64,000 nt of DNA from Opitutaceae bacterium (GTDB lineage: Bacteria; Verrucomicrobiota; Verrucomicrobiia; Opitutales; Opitutaceae): contig JANQKV010000042.1 in the NCBI GenBank assembly GCA_028280945.1, positions 1 through 64,000 of the forward strand. Reading direction: 5' to 3'. The notes beneath the pieces were generated by a model. The model worked only from the letters and a program-made list of their open reading frames with translations. It had not been told where the DNA came from and made no database searches. How positions within the stretch are numbered: position 1 is the stretch's first letter; every line of letters starts with the position of its first letter. Below are positions 34,956 through 43,889 of this stretch, piece after piece. A program made the position numbers and the translations under genes.

Positions 34956-35327
34956 AAGTTCTTTGGCCCGCATGCGGGTTCAAGTGATGGTTAGTCACTC
35001 CATGACCGCTAGTCGCGGCTCCGGCCTGTAGCGTTCACGAAAAGACGGTTCCGACCTGCTTGCAGCTCAATCAGTTTCATTTATGTCCGATTTTCAGACG
35101 GATTTTTCATATTTTAGTATCCGAATAATGACTACTAGGGGTTTTGCACTAAAAGTTAATATATTTAAAATGAATATGACGAGGCGGGCTTGGGGGCAAC
35201 TCCTCAGTATTCTTGGGTGGTATTGAAGTAATGCGGCCAATAGCATTTATTATAAACTCCTGTTCGAGGGCCGGGAGTTTGTTTCTCGGGCTTCATCCAA
35301 CTGAAACAATCAACAACATAATACTTC
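34956..35327. other. AT-rich intergenic region with probable promoter of a small secreted-protein gene
   Basis: No gene. From about 35085 the region is strongly AT-rich compared with its surroundings (runs such as ATATTTTAGTATCCGAATAA and GTTAATATATTTAAAATG), followed by a purine-poor leader before the start at 35328. This composition fits a strong promoter, or a recently acquired segment. No operator palindrome or clear hairpin terminator for the preceding operon was found. Confidence 0.4.
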
Positions 35328-35657
35328 ATGACTAGGAACACATTGCTTCGCCTTTTCGCCATCACTCTTCTCTCCATTGGCCTGGCCGGCATGGTGCACG
35401 CAGCCGATCGTTATGTCTACTACAGCATTGCCAGCCAGACGTGGTTTGCCGAAGGAGTATGCGACGATTCGACAACCGACCAGTTCCATACCGTTCTGCA
35501 TGGTGCGGCCGTTTACGTCGAGACATGGGACGATGGGATTAATAATGGACTCGACGCACTCGAAGTGGGTGTGGACGATTCTTATGGTGTTGGCACCTAC
35601 CACGTGGCTACCCTCGCGGGCAGCGGCGAAAAGGTATACCTTGTCATAACCAACTGA
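35328..35657 (+). CDS. Small secreted protein of unknown function
   Basis: 109 residues with a clear signal peptide (LRLFAITLLSIGLAGMVHAA, cleavage near residue 26). The mature 83-residue part is acidic and aromatic, starting DRYVYYSIASQTWFAEGVCD; its single Cys lies near residue 45, and the end is predicted to be beta-stranded (EKVYLVITN). I do not recognise a family. The gene is a single transcription unit with an AT-rich promoter region and its own strong terminator, suggesting high expression. Could be a small envelope or secreted structural protein. Confidence 0.7.
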   Translation: MTRNTLLRLFAITLLSIGLAGMVHAADRYVYYSIASQTWFAEGVCDDSTTDQFHTVLHGAAVYVETWDDGINNGLDALEVGVDDSYGVGTYHVATLAGSGEKVYLVITN

Positions 35658-35695
35658 ATACGTCCGGCGTATTCTGAATATTACTTGCCAACCTC

Positions 35696-35737
35696 AAACC
35701 GGCTCTTCGCTCGACGAAAAGCCGGTTTTTATATATT
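35696..35737 (+). terminator. Intrinsic terminator after the small secreted-protein gene
   Basis: A perfect 9-bp stem, AAACCGGCT / AGCCGGTTT, with a 15-base loop, followed by TTATATATTT. It may also serve the convergent P1 peptidase gene from the other side, which ends at 35758. Confidence 0.85.
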
Positions 35738-35757
35738 TGGATTTTACCAGGGACTGC

Positions 35758-36783
35758 CTACGGACGGACGGCGCGCAGGACCGCTTCGGCCATGGCATCG
35801 GCGGCCAGGGCTCCGATGGTAGTCACATCCACCTCACCGTTCCAGTCGCCGGTCGCCAGTGAGAAAACCGTGTCACCGTCAACCATGGTGTGGGCGGGGT
35901 AGGTGGTGCGGGCGATGCCGTTCTGCGCCATCTGCGCGACCTTGGTGGCTTGAGCCTTGGTCAAAGGGGCGTTGGTGGCGACCACCCCGATCGTGGTGTT
36001 TTCGACAGGCAAGGGTTGAGCAGTTTCGCCGCCCTGGCGGAGCACCTTTCGCAGGTCGGCAAAGCCCGAGTCATCGGCGTTGCGGGCCCCGGCGACGATT
36101 TTTCCGGAAGCCGGGTCGATAATGTCACCCACCGCGTTGACCACAACGGCCGCGGCCACGATCAAACCGTCATCGAGTTTAATGGCCGCGGTGCCAAACC
36201 CCCCGGGCATGGAGCGGTCCGCTCCCAGCAGCTTGCCAACGGTGGCCCCGGCGCCGGCCCCAATGCGGCCTTCGATGGGAACGGCGGCTGAGGCAGTTTT
36301 TGCCGCGAGGTAGCCTGCTTCAGCATCCGGTCGCAACCGTTCATCGGGGGGTTCAAGTTGCAGGTCGAAAATCACCGCCCCCGCGACGATGGGCACCACT
36401 TTACCGCGACCAACATCAAATCCGATGCTTTGATCCTCAAGATAGCGCATGACTCCATCGACTGAGGCCAGTCCGTAAGCGCTCCCGCCCGTCAGCACGA
36501 TGGCGTGGGCTTCATCGACCAAATTGATCGGATCGAGGGTTGCAGTCATGATGGTGCCGGGGGCTCCGCCCCGCACATCAACCCCGGCGACTGCCCCTTG
36601 TCGGGCCAGGATCACCGTGCAACCCGTGGCCCGGGCGGAGAGGGTGTAGTGGCCCACTTCGATACCCGGTACCGCGGTCAGGCTGCGATTTTCCGAGTCT
36701 TCACCGGCCGGCAGCCATGATCCGACTCCCAGAAGAGCTGCACTGAAGCACCCTTTAAACAGCGAATCCGAATTGAAGCTCAT
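35758..36783 (-). CDS. P1 (S58/DmpA) family peptidase, exported
   Basis: 341 residues. The core matches the DmpA/P1 family: VPGIEVGHYTL, GVDVRGGAPGT, HAIVLTGGSAYGLASVDGV, GAGAGATVGKLLG, and the cleavage-site region ENTTIGVVATNAPLTK, where the family self-cleaves to expose a Ser/Thr nucleophile; here the candidate is a Thr in NTT. The final block HTMVDGDTVFSLATG is also conserved. These enzymes act as aminopeptidases or D-esterases. An N-terminal hydrophobic stretch (GCFSAALLGVGSWLPAG) suggests export, which is less usual for the family. Monocistronic. Confidence 0.88.
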   Translation of the reverse strand: MSFNSDSLFKGCFSAALLGVGSWLPAGEDSENRSLTAVPGIEVGHYTLSARATGCTVILARQGAVAGVDVRGGAPGTIMTATLDPINLVDEAHAIVLTGGSAYGLASVDGVMRYLEDQSIGFDVGRGKVVPIVAGAVIFDLQLEPPDERLRPDAEAGYLAAKTASAAVPIEGRIGAGAGATVGKLLGADRSMPGGFGTAAIKLDDGLIVAAAVVVNAVGDIIDPASGKIVAGARNADDSGFADLRKVLRQGGETAQPLPVENTTIGVVATNAPLTKAQATKVAQMAQNGIARTTYPAHTMVDGDTVFSLATGDWNGEVDVTTIGALAADAMAEAVLRAVRP

Positions 36784-36814
36784 GAATGTGGAGACGAGGT
36801 GAACGACCGGGATA

Positions 36815-37141
36815 TCAATCTATCAGCGGATCAAAAGAAGCGCGGGTGGCGCGCTCGTGCTCGGGGCAGCAGAGGGCTTGGATCTTCAGGCGATCCGGGC
36901 CGAAAACGGGTTGGTGGCTGCCACCAAACAAGGGATCGTAACTCGGAGCAGGCATCACAAAACTCGGCGGCAGTCGGGTGGGTGCGGCTGATGTCGTTGC
37001 CGCTGGTGCAGGCGGGGTCGAAGTCGATGCGACAGTTACAGCTTCTTCAGCGGCGGCCGGCGGAGCGGTGGTTGCGCAACCGGTCCAGGCTGCCAGCAGG
37101 AGAGGCAGAGCCAAGGGAATGATTGCGGTGCGCCACTTCAT
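36815..37141 (-). CDS. Short exported Pro/Ala-rich protein, possible lipoprotein
   Basis: 108 residues starting MKWRTAIIPLALPLLLAAWTGC. The hydrophobic start ends in a Cys that resembles a lipobox, but Trp-Thr-Gly before the Cys is not the usual pattern, so lipidation is uncertain. Residues 24-60 are Ala/Pro/Thr/Ser-rich and the rest has no family I recognise (MPAPSYDPLFGGSHQPVFG), with a CC pair near the end. It is divergent from the ABC transporter pair with 95 bases between them. Confidence 0.55.
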   Translation of the reverse strand: MKWRTAIIPLALPLLLAAWTGCATTAPPAAAEEAVTVASTSTPPAPAATTSAAPTRLPPSFVMPAPSYDPLFGGSHQPVFGPDRLKIQALCCPEHERATRASFDPLID

Positions 37142-37236
37142 GGGATCAAGGAAACAAATCCCATATTCGATGGATCGAAACCGTCGATTCGCTTTTTTGA
37201 ACGAGTGTATTTTGATCTGCCATTGCTTTCTCCTTC

Positions 37237-37947
37237 ATGACCCCTTCCGCCTACAACCTGGTTGAAATCCGAGACCTGCGCTTTGCCTGGTCGTCCGATG
37301 GCGCCCTCATCCTTGATATTGCGGAACTTGTCGTGAACTCCGGCCAATCATTGTTTCTGCACGGACCAAGCGGCTGCGGTAAAACCACGCTGCTGAATAT
37401 AATCGGAGGGGTGTTGTCACCTCAAAGTGGCCAGGTGGCGGTTCTGGGGCGCGACCTGCGGCAGCTCAGTGGGGCCGAACGGGACGCCCTGCGGGCTGAC
37501 CGGATTGGGTTTGTTTTTCAGCAATTCAACTTGGTCCCGTATCTATCGGTCATCGACAATGTCACGCTCCCAACGCGGTTTTCGGTCGCTCGCCGATCCC
37601 GTGCCGAGATCGATGGAAAGACCATCGAAAGCGCTGCGATCGAACTGTTGGACGAACTGGGAATGGCCCACGTCCAGCGGGAAACGGTGACTTCGCTCAG
37701 TGTCGGACAGCAGCAGAGGGTGGCGCTTGCCCGGGCGCTGTTGGGAGCGCCGTCGATGATCGTTGCCGATGAGCCGACCTCGGCGCTCGACAGCGATCGG
37801 CGGGACGAGTTTGTGGAACTGCTTTTCGATTCCGCGCGGGCGGCCGGCAGCAGCGTTGTCATGGTGAGCCATGATCGGGAACTGGGCGATCGATTTGATC
37901 GCGTGGTTGATTTGCGGGCCATCAATCGAGCGGGAGGACCGGCCTGA
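37237..37947 (+). CDS. ABC transporter ATP-binding protein, LolD/MacB type
   Basis: 236 residues with a complete ABC ATPase set: Walker A GPSGCGKTT, Q-loop FVFQQFNLVPYLSV, signature SVGQQQRVALARAL, Walker B IVADEPTSALD and H-loop MVSHD. The class (short, QFNLVPYLSVIDNV) is that of FtsX-type permease partners such as LolD, MacB and their relatives. Its stop codon shares one base with the ATG of the permease gene (TGATG), so the two are translationally coupled. Substrate to be inferred from the partner with the His-rich loop. Confidence 0.92.
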   Translation: MTPSAYNLVEIRDLRFAWSSDGALILDIAELVVNSGQSLFLHGPSGCGKTTLLNIIGGVLSPQSGQVAVLGRDLRQLSGAERDALRADRIGFVFQQFNLVPYLSVIDNVTLPTRFSVARRSRAEIDGKTIESAAIELLDELGMAHVQRETVTSLSVGQQQRVALARALLGAPSMIVADEPTSALDSDRRDEFVELLFDSARAAGSSVVMVSHDRELGDRFDRVVDLRAINRAGGPA

Positions 37948-39443
37948 TGTTGCTGCGACTGGCCTGGCAATCGTTGATGAACCGGCGCGCGACGGTGATG
38001 CTCACCATCCTTTCCATCGCATGCAGCGTGATGCTGCTGCTGGGGGTCGAGCGCGTGCGGCAGGAATCACGCGAGAGTTTCCTGAGCACCGTTTCGGGCA
38101 CCGATCTGGTGGTGGGAGCGCGCAGCGGGGGGCCGCAATTGTTGCTCCAGGCGGTGTTTAATGTGGGCTTTCCGACTCAAAATCTAAGCCGCACGAGCTA
38201 CGCGATGATTGGCGAGGATCCCCGGGTGAACTGGATCATTCCGCTTTCGATGGGGGACATGCACCGCGGTTACCGGGTCGTGGGCACGACAACGGCGTTC
38301 CGGGATCACTACCGATTTGCTCGCGACCAGGGACTGCAGTTGGCGCGGGGCGCCTGGTTTGCCAACGACGCGGAGGCGGTGATCGGCGCGGATGTGGCCC
38401 GCGAGCTCGCTTACACGGTGGGACAATCGATCGTGGTTTCACACGGAGCGGGGGAGATCAGTTTTGTGCACCACGATGAACACCCGTTTGCCGTGAGTGG
38501 GGTGCTGGCCCCCACCGGCACTCCGGTTGATCGTGCGGTCTTGGTGAGTTTGGCCGGGGTAGATGCGATGCATGCGGACTTTGTTGGTGCGGCCGAGCAT
38601 GATCACGACGTCACTGATCCCCTGGCGGCAGCGATGGCGACGATCGGAGGGCCGGTGGAGCACGATCACGACCACGATGCTCATGACCATCACGACCACG
38701 GAGGCCACACTGGTCACGATCACGACCATGCAGCGCATGATCATCATGATCATGATCACGGTGCGCATGGCCACGGGGGACACGACCATGACCACCACGA
38801 TCATGGTCACGACCATGGCCCCGCGCACGGTGAGCCCGGGCATGTGCACGACGAGACATGCAACCATGGACACGCCCATCACGAGGGCACCGGGTCGTTG
38901 TCCGCGCTGTTGGTGGGATTGAATGATCGGGCGACCGCACTGGCGGTGCAGCGCATGATCAACACTTACGACGAGGAGGCGCTGACGGCGGTATTGCCGG
39001 GCGTGGCGTTGCAGGAGCTCTGGGCGGTTCTGGGTGTAATCGAGCGCGTGCTGTTGTTTCTCGGTGCATTTGTCGTGGTGATAGGACTGCTTGGCATGCT
39101 GAGCAATTTGCTGGGCACGCTGGATCAACGACGTCGCGAGATGGCGATTCTGCGTTCGGTGGGGGCACGGCCCCGCCACCTGCTGCTTTTGTTGGTGGGC
39201 GAGTCGTTTTGGGTGTCGGCCGTGGGAGCCTTGGTGGGGCTGGGTTTGCTGAGTGTTGTGATGATCATCGGCACTCCGATCCTCGAAGCACACTACGGTC
39301 TGCATTTTGCGCTGACCTGGCCGACACCCAACGAGTGGGGTCTGCTGACGCTCATTGTGATCGCGGGAACCTTGATTGGGTTGATCCCCGGCTGGCGAGC
39401 GAGCCGCCAAGCGTTGATCGACGGACTCACCCCGCGACTTTGA
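37947..39443 (+). CDS. FtsX-type ABC permease with a large His-rich periplasmic loop
   Basis: 498 residues. An N-terminal membrane helix (TVMLTILSIACSVMLLLG), an extracytoplasmic domain, and three C-terminal helices (about 355-380, 405-430 and 455-475) with the FtsX core (LGMLSNLLGTLDQRRREMAILRSVG). Inserted in the extracytoplasmic part at residues 239-312 is a run of His-Asp pairs with about 32 histidines (HDHDHDAHDHHDH type). Such loops bind Zn, Ni or Co. Family members without the loop move lipoproteins or efflux substrates; Vibrio Zrg-type zinc uptake systems use FtsX-like permeases with DUF3299 partners, so a metal role is a reasonable inference. Confidence 0.88.
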   Translation: MLLRLAWQSLMNRRATVMLTILSIACSVMLLLGVERVRQESRESFLSTVSGTDLVVGARSGGPQLLLQAVFNVGFPTQNLSRTSYAMIGEDPRVNWIIPLSMGDMHRGYRVVGTTTAFRDHYRFARDQGLQLARGAWFANDAEAVIGADVARELAYTVGQSIVVSHGAGEISFVHHDEHPFAVSGVLAPTGTPVDRAVLVSLAGVDAMHADFVGAAEHDHDVTDPLAAAMATIGGPVEHDHDHDAHDHHDHGGHTGHDHDHAAHDHHDHDHGAHGHGGHDHDHHDHGHDHGPAHGEPGHVHDETCNHGHAHHEGTGSLSALLVGLNDRATALAVQRMINTYDEEALTAVLPGVALQELWAVLGVIERVLLFLGAFVVVIGLLGMLSNLLGTLDQRRREMAILRSVGARPRHLLLLLVGESFWVSAVGALVGLGLLSVVMIIGTPILEAHYGLHFALTWPTPNEWGLLTLIVIAGTLIGLIPGWRASRQALIDGLTPRL

Positions 39444-39497
39444 GCACACCATTGCGAGGGCGATTGAGCCCGCCCCCGCCGGTGGGATGATGCCCAG

Positions 39498-40718
39498 TCA
39501 GGCCTTCGACTTCTCGTCGCGGAACAGCAGGGCGAAGACGATCATGACCGCCACGGCAAAGGCGGCGGGCAGCCACCAGAACTGTTGCCATTGGGCGAGC
39601 GTAAGCCCGTCGGCGTCCTGGAGGAAGGAGTTGAATACGGCACCGGCGGCCTGGGCACCGATCAACATGCCGAAACCATACGTGACCAGCACCAACAGGC
39701 CCTGGGCCTGGCCACGGATTTGGTCGTTGGATTTCTGGTCCACGTAGATCTGGCCGGTGACGAAGAAGAAGTCATAGCAGATGCCGTGCAGGGCGATGCC
39801 GCCGATAATCATCCATGTTACCTGGTCGGGGGCGCCCAGAGCGAAGAGCGCATAACGCAGCGCCCAGGCGGCCATGCCGATCATCAGCATCCACTTCACC
39901 CCGAGGCGGGCAAAGAGCAGGGGCATCAGCAGCATGAAGCCGACCTCGGACATCTGGCCAATGGTCTGGGTGCCCGCGATGTTTTGGAAGCCGGTCGCGC
40001 CGAGATAGAGCTGGGTGAAATTGTAGTAAGCTGCCAGCGGGATGCAGATCAGGAACGAGCAGGCGAGAAAGACGAAAAACGAGCGGGAGGCCAGGGCCTT
40101 GAGCGCATCGATCCCCACGATCGATGCGACCGAAACCTTCTTGTCGGCGCCGGAAGGCGGCGTGTGCGGCAGCGCAAAACAGAACGCGCCGAGCAGCAGC
40201 GAGGCGATGCCCGCCGTGTAGAGGGGAGCGGCCGTCGCTTCGGCCACCGTGCCCATCGCACTGCCGAGCACAAACGAGATGAACAAGCCGGCGACGATCC
40301 AACCCACCGTGCCAAACACGCGGATCTTCGGGAATTGCTTTTCCTGGTCGGTAATGTGGTGAAACGCGAGCGAGTTGGCCAGACCCAGGGTCGGCATATA
40401 GCAGAGGTTGTAGGCAAGCAGCGCGAGAATGAAGGCGGTGGGGTTGCCGGTGAGTTGCGGTGCGAACAGCAACAACACACCGCCCAACAGATGCAGCACG
40501 GCCAGGACCTTTTCCGTGGCGAAGAACCGGTCGGCGACGAGTCCCAGCGCAAACGGGGCGATGATCGCGGCGATCGGATTGACCGTGAACGGCCAGTGGG
40601 TCAGGTCAGGCATGCCGTTGTTGCTCATGTAAACGGCGATGGACGTGAACCAAGCTCCCCAGACAAAAAACTGGAGAAACATCATCACACTGAGACGGAC
40701 GGTCGGGGCGGAGTTCAT
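39498..40718 (-). CDS. MFS nucleoside transporter (NHS family)
   Basis: 406 residues, about 12 membrane segments. The start VRLSVMMFLQFFVWGAWF, the IAAIIAPFALGLVADRFF loop, LCYMPTLGLANSLAFHHI, and FPKIRVFGTVGWIVAGLF are characteristic of the nucleoside:H+ symporter family (NupG/XapB relatives). It imports nucleosides across the inner membrane. Monocistronic, convergent with the ABC permease, divergent from the CAP lipoprotein gene. A nucleoside hydrolase gene lies 6 kb downstream. Confidence 0.88.
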   Translation of the reverse strand: MNSAPTVRLSVMMFLQFFVWGAWFTSIAVYMSNNGMPDLTHWPFTVNPIAAIIAPFALGLVADRFFATEKVLAVLHLLGGVLLLFAPQLTGNPTAFILALLAYNLCYMPTLGLANSLAFHHITDQEKQFPKIRVFGTVGWIVAGLFISFVLGSAMGTVAEATAAPLYTAGIASLLLGAFCFALPHTPPSGADKKVSVASIVGIDALKALASRSFFVFLACSFLICIPLAAYYNFTQLYLGATGFQNIAGTQTIGQMSEVGFMLLMPLLFARLGVKWMLMIGMAAWALRYALFALGAPDQVTWMIIGGIALHGICYDFFFVTGQIYVDQKSNDQIRGQAQGLLVLVTYGFGMLIGAQAAGAVFNSFLQDADGLTLAQWQQFWWLPAAFAVAVMIVFALLFRDEKSKA

Positions 40719-40862
40719 AAGTGGGCAGGGGGGCTAGCGGGAGGGGAGCGGGGAGAATGTGAGCGCGAGGAGGTCGGTGACCAGCTTCGGTTCGCTTTTC
40801 GTTCAGGCAAGGGAGCTTAATGTCGATTGCGTTGTCTGGGGTATGGCTGAATGTGTGAGACC

Positions 40863-41531
40863 ATGGAGTCGATCCGAATACGCCAAGCAGGCTTGATGTT
40901 GGGAGCGTTACTCCTGGCGGGGTGCGCCTTTTCCTCGCGCGTGCCGGAGGAGGAGACCCCGCCCACGGGGACCGCCGAGGCATTGGTCACCTGGGATGAT
41001 TTTAATGCCGAGTGGCTGGCCGCAGCGATTTTTGCCGAAACCAACCGGGTTCGGGCCAAACACGAACTGCCGCCGTTCATGAGCCAGGTCAATTTGGTCA
41101 GGGCGGCCGAGTTCCAGGCGGATACGGTGGCGATGCTGGGGGTGGCGAGCCACGACAATCCCTTTGCCGGGCGCCGCAACGTGATGGACCGGGTGCGATA
41201 TGCCGGAGTGACGGCTGACGTGGTATGGGAAAACGTTGCGTCGACGTCGGTGCGAGCCCCGGCGGAAGGCGAATTTGTGCGGGTAGTGGTCATGCCCGGG
41301 GGTCAGCGTATCCGAGTTAATGATACAACCGGCGAACCGCTGCCCTGGCCGACCTACCGGGAGTTGGCGGAGCGCATCGTGGCCCAGTTCATGAGCTCAC
41401 CACCACACCGGGCCAACATCCTCGGCACCGAGCCCACTCGCCTGGCCTGCGCCACCGCCATCGGTCGCACCGCCACCGGCGGTGAAGTTGTCCACACCAC
41501 CCAAGTCTTCATGTCGAAAAAACCCTTATGA
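40863..41531 (+). CDS. CAP-domain (SCP/PR-1-like) lipoprotein
   Basis: 222 residues from ATG 40863. A lipoprotein signal with lipobox LLAGC gives a lipidated Cys21. The CAP fold is shown by FAETNRVRAKHELPPF, the SHDNPF histidine, VVWENVA with the conserved Glu, and FMSSPPHRANIL with the second histidine. CAP domains in bacteria are often found in envelope or stress proteins; biochemical role is unclear. The stop overlaps the Gfo/Idh start by 4 bases (ATGA). The usual CAP length is about 120 residues; an insert after VRAPAEG lengthens this one. Confidence 0.85.
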   Translation: MESIRIRQAGLMLGALLLAGCAFSSRVPEEETPPTGTAEALVTWDDFNAEWLAAAIFAETNRVRAKHELPPFMSQVNLVRAAEFQADTVAMLGVASHDNPFAGRRNVMDRVRYAGVTADVVWENVASTSVRAPAEGEFVRVVVMPGGQRIRVNDTTGEPLPWPTYRELAERIVAQFMSSPPHRANILGTEPTRLACATAIGRTATGGEVVHTTQVFMSKKPL

Positions 41532-42583
41532 CCTCCGCCGAATCTTCCTCATCGTCCGGGCCCGTTTTGCGTTGGGGCATCGTCTCCACGGGACACATCG
41601 CGAGCGTGTTTGCGCGCAATTTGGATCAATCCCGCCTGGGCCGACTCGTGGCGGTGGGCAGCCGGCGACAGGAGTCGGCGCGAGCCTTTGCCGGGGCCTG
41701 GTCGATTTCGCCGGACCACGCCCATGGGTCGCTGGACGAGCTCTTGGCCGATGAGGCCGTTGATGCGGTTTACGTGGCGACGCCGCATCCCCGGCACTGC
41801 GAGGCGGTGCTGGCGGCCCTGATCGCCGGCAAACACGTGCTTTGCGAAAAGCCCATGGCCATGACGTTGGATGAGGTGGATCGCATGCAAACCGCGGCGC
41901 GCCGGCATGAGCGCACGTTGATGGAGGCGTGGATGTATCGTTGCCATCCGCAAACGGCACGGGTGGTTGAACTCATTCGCGATGGGGCGATCGGCGAGCT
42001 GCGTCACGTGCAGGCGTCGTTCAGCTTCCGGGCTGATTTTGATCCCCAAGGACGCCTGTGGAACCGGGCCCTGGGCGGGGGCGGGATCCTGGATGTGGGG
42101 GGGTACCCGCTGTCGTATGCCCGTCTTCTCGCCGGGGTTGCGAATGGGCGGCCGTTTGCAGATCCGGCAGAGCTTTCCGGGGTGGGAGTGCTGCATCCCG
42201 TGAGTGGATCCGATGCCCAGGCCTCGGCGGTGCTGAAGTTTCCGGGCGACATCACGGCGGAGATTTCCTGCGGCACGTGGGTGCAGCAGGACAACGTGGT
42301 GCGAATCTACGGAACAAAGGGATGGATTCACGTGCCTTCGCCTTTCGTCGTTTCGCGAGACCTCAGTCCCACGTCGGTATGGTTGCATCGCGAGGGTGGC
42401 GACCGGCCGGAGGAAGTCATCATCACGCCGGACCGAGGGCTTTACGCCTACGAAGCCGATGGGTTTGCGGCGGCGGTGGCCCGAGGAGAGTTGGAGGTGC
42501 CGGCCTGTTCGTGGGCGGATACCCGGGGCAACATCACAGCCCAGCTGGAGTGGTGCCGGCAGGTCGGGGTCGACTACGCATAA
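41528..42583 (+). CDS. Gfo/Idh/MocA-family oxidoreductase
   Basis: 351 residues. An N-terminal Rossmann fold with WGIVSTGHIASVFARNL, DAVYVATPHPRHCEAVL, and the family signature VLCEKPMAMT (Glu-Lys-Pro). The C-terminal beta-sheet domain follows (LWNRALGGGGILDVGGYPLS, FPGDITAEISCGTWV). Enzymes of the family use NAD(P) to oxidise or reduce sugars, inositols or dihydrodiols; the substrate cannot be named. Starts within the end of the CAP lipoprotein gene, so they are co-transcribed. Confidence 0.9.
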   Translation: MTSAESSSSSGPVLRWGIVSTGHIASVFARNLDQSRLGRLVAVGSRRQESARAFAGAWSISPDHAHGSLDELLADEAVDAVYVATPHPRHCEAVLAALIAGKHVLCEKPMAMTLDEVDRMQTAARRHERTLMEAWMYRCHPQTARVVELIRDGAIGELRHVQASFSFRADFDPQGRLWNRALGGGGILDVGGYPLSYARLLAGVANGRPFADPAELSGVGVLHPVSGSDAQASAVLKFPGDITAEISCGTWVQQDNVVRIYGTKGWIHVPSPFVVSRDLSPTSVWLHREGGDRPEEVIITPDRGLYAYEADGFAAAVARGELEVPACSWADTRGNITAQLEWCRQVGVDYA

Positions 42584-42659
42584 TCCCGCATATTTTGCGG
42601 ATGGATTTATCAAGGCGGCTCGTTTCAACTTGTCGCTCCGTCTGCAACGTTTTTACCGC

Positions 42660-43877
42660 ATGAAACGACTGAGCCCCATATTCGCTTTCGCTTTTGTCAT
42701 CGCCGTCGTCACCACCCCGCTATGGGCGTCGGACGGTGCCGCGATGCCTTCCGACCGTTCCCCTGCCGCGCCGATTGTGACCTCGGTGGCCGCTGTGACC
42801 GGGATCGCCATCTCCCCGCTTCTGGGCACGGGCGCATATGGGGCCTACATCTATTTCGACACTCCGGCAGAGGAGCGGCACACGTTGCCCTGGTTCGCGA
42901 AAATCGGGTTCTGGCTTCCGGCCCTTGGTTTGGTGGGAGCGGCTGCGGCCAAGGATGCCGCGGGTGCGGCCCTTCCTCCGGGATGGAAGAAACCCCTGGA
43001 TGTGATCGATACCCTGGAAAACCAAGCGACGGGATTGATCGCCGCTGGAGCGGTGGTGCCGTTCACGATGTCGAACCTTTCGAAGATGATACTGGGCGGC
43101 GGTGAGTCCACTGCTTATGTGGCGCCGGAGATGATGTCGTTGAGTGGGCTCGCCACGATGAACCTCGCAGCCATCGATCTTTCCTGGCTGCTCAACATCC
43201 TGACCGTGCCGTTCGGAATCGCGATCTATGCGGTTGTTTGGATGGCCGCCCATGCCATCAACGGCCTGATCCTGCTCAGTCCGTGGGGGGCGATCGATGC
43301 GGCATTGAAGTCAGCCAAGACGGCGCTGTTTGGACTGGTCGTCCTGGCTCCGGCCATCGATCCGTGGATCGGTGCCGGCCTCTCGCTGGTTGTCATCGTC
43401 ATATCATGGTTCGTGGCGGGATGGTCGTTCCGACTCACCATTTTCAGCTGGGTGTTTTGCTGGGACTTTTTCTTACGCCGGAACCGTCGGTTTTCGGTCG
43501 GCATGCACCGTACCAGTGTTTTTGCCGGTGTCGGGTTGCCCGGCGTGCCGCAGCGCACTTACGGAAAGCTGGCCCGCGATGAAGGAGGCAACAACACCTT
43601 CGTCTACAAACCCTGGCTCGTGATGGCGGAGAAAAAGATTCCGTTTCCGGATGGGGCGAGTCTCGCGGTGGGCCGCGGTGCCTTCTTTTCCAACGTTACG
43701 GATGGCGAAGCCGAGATCCTGGTGCTGCCGCCGCGCTACCGCACGAACGAGGCAGAATTGGCCGACCTCTATGGCTTTAAGCAAGGGGTTGAACCGATTG
43801 GCCTCAATCGAGCGTGGAGTTGGTTGCGAAGCGCGATAGGTTTGGGGGTGAAAGCCAAATATGCCCCGGCTTCCTGA
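42660..43877 (+). CDS. Hypothetical polytopic membrane protein
   Basis: 405 residues from ATG 42660, starting with a signal-like helix (SPIFAFAFVIAVVTTPLWAS). About five or six further membrane segments follow between residues 35 and 270 (IVTSVAAVTGIAISPLLG, FWLPALGLVGAAAA, LTVPFGIAIYAVVWMAAHAI, LSLVVIVISWFVAGW). The C-terminal 120 residues are soluble and basic (KLARDEGGNNTFVYKPWLV). No family recognised. It ends 12 bases before the hybrid histidine kinase gene, so the two are probably co-transcribed and functionally linked. In-frame codons back to 42396 overlap the oxidoreductase gene and are rejected. Confidence 0.7.
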   Translation: MKRLSPIFAFAFVIAVVTTPLWASDGAAMPSDRSPAAPIVTSVAAVTGIAISPLLGTGAYGAYIYFDTPAEERHTLPWFAKIGFWLPALGLVGAAAAKDAAGAALPPGWKKPLDVIDTLENQATGLIAAGAVVPFTMSNLSKMILGGGESTAYVAPEMMSLSGLATMNLAAIDLSWLLNILTVPFGIAIYAVVWMAAHAINGLILLSPWGAIDAALKSAKTALFGLVVLAPAIDPWIGAGLSLVVIVISWFVAGWSFRLTIFSWVFCWDFFLRRNRRFSVGMHRTSVFAGVGLPGVPQRTYGKLARDEGGNNTFVYKPWLVMAEKKIPFPDGASLAVGRGAFFSNVTDGEAEILVLPPRYRTNEAELADLYGFKQGVEPIGLNRAWSWLRSAIGLGVKAKYAPAS

Positions 43878-43889
43878 ACCGGCTTGAAA

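Noticed and set aside
38640-38890. Tandem CATGACCA-like DNA repeats, considered as a minisatellite or CRISPR
   Set aside because: It is the His-Asp coding run of the ABC permease; repeats are of codon size, with no spacers.
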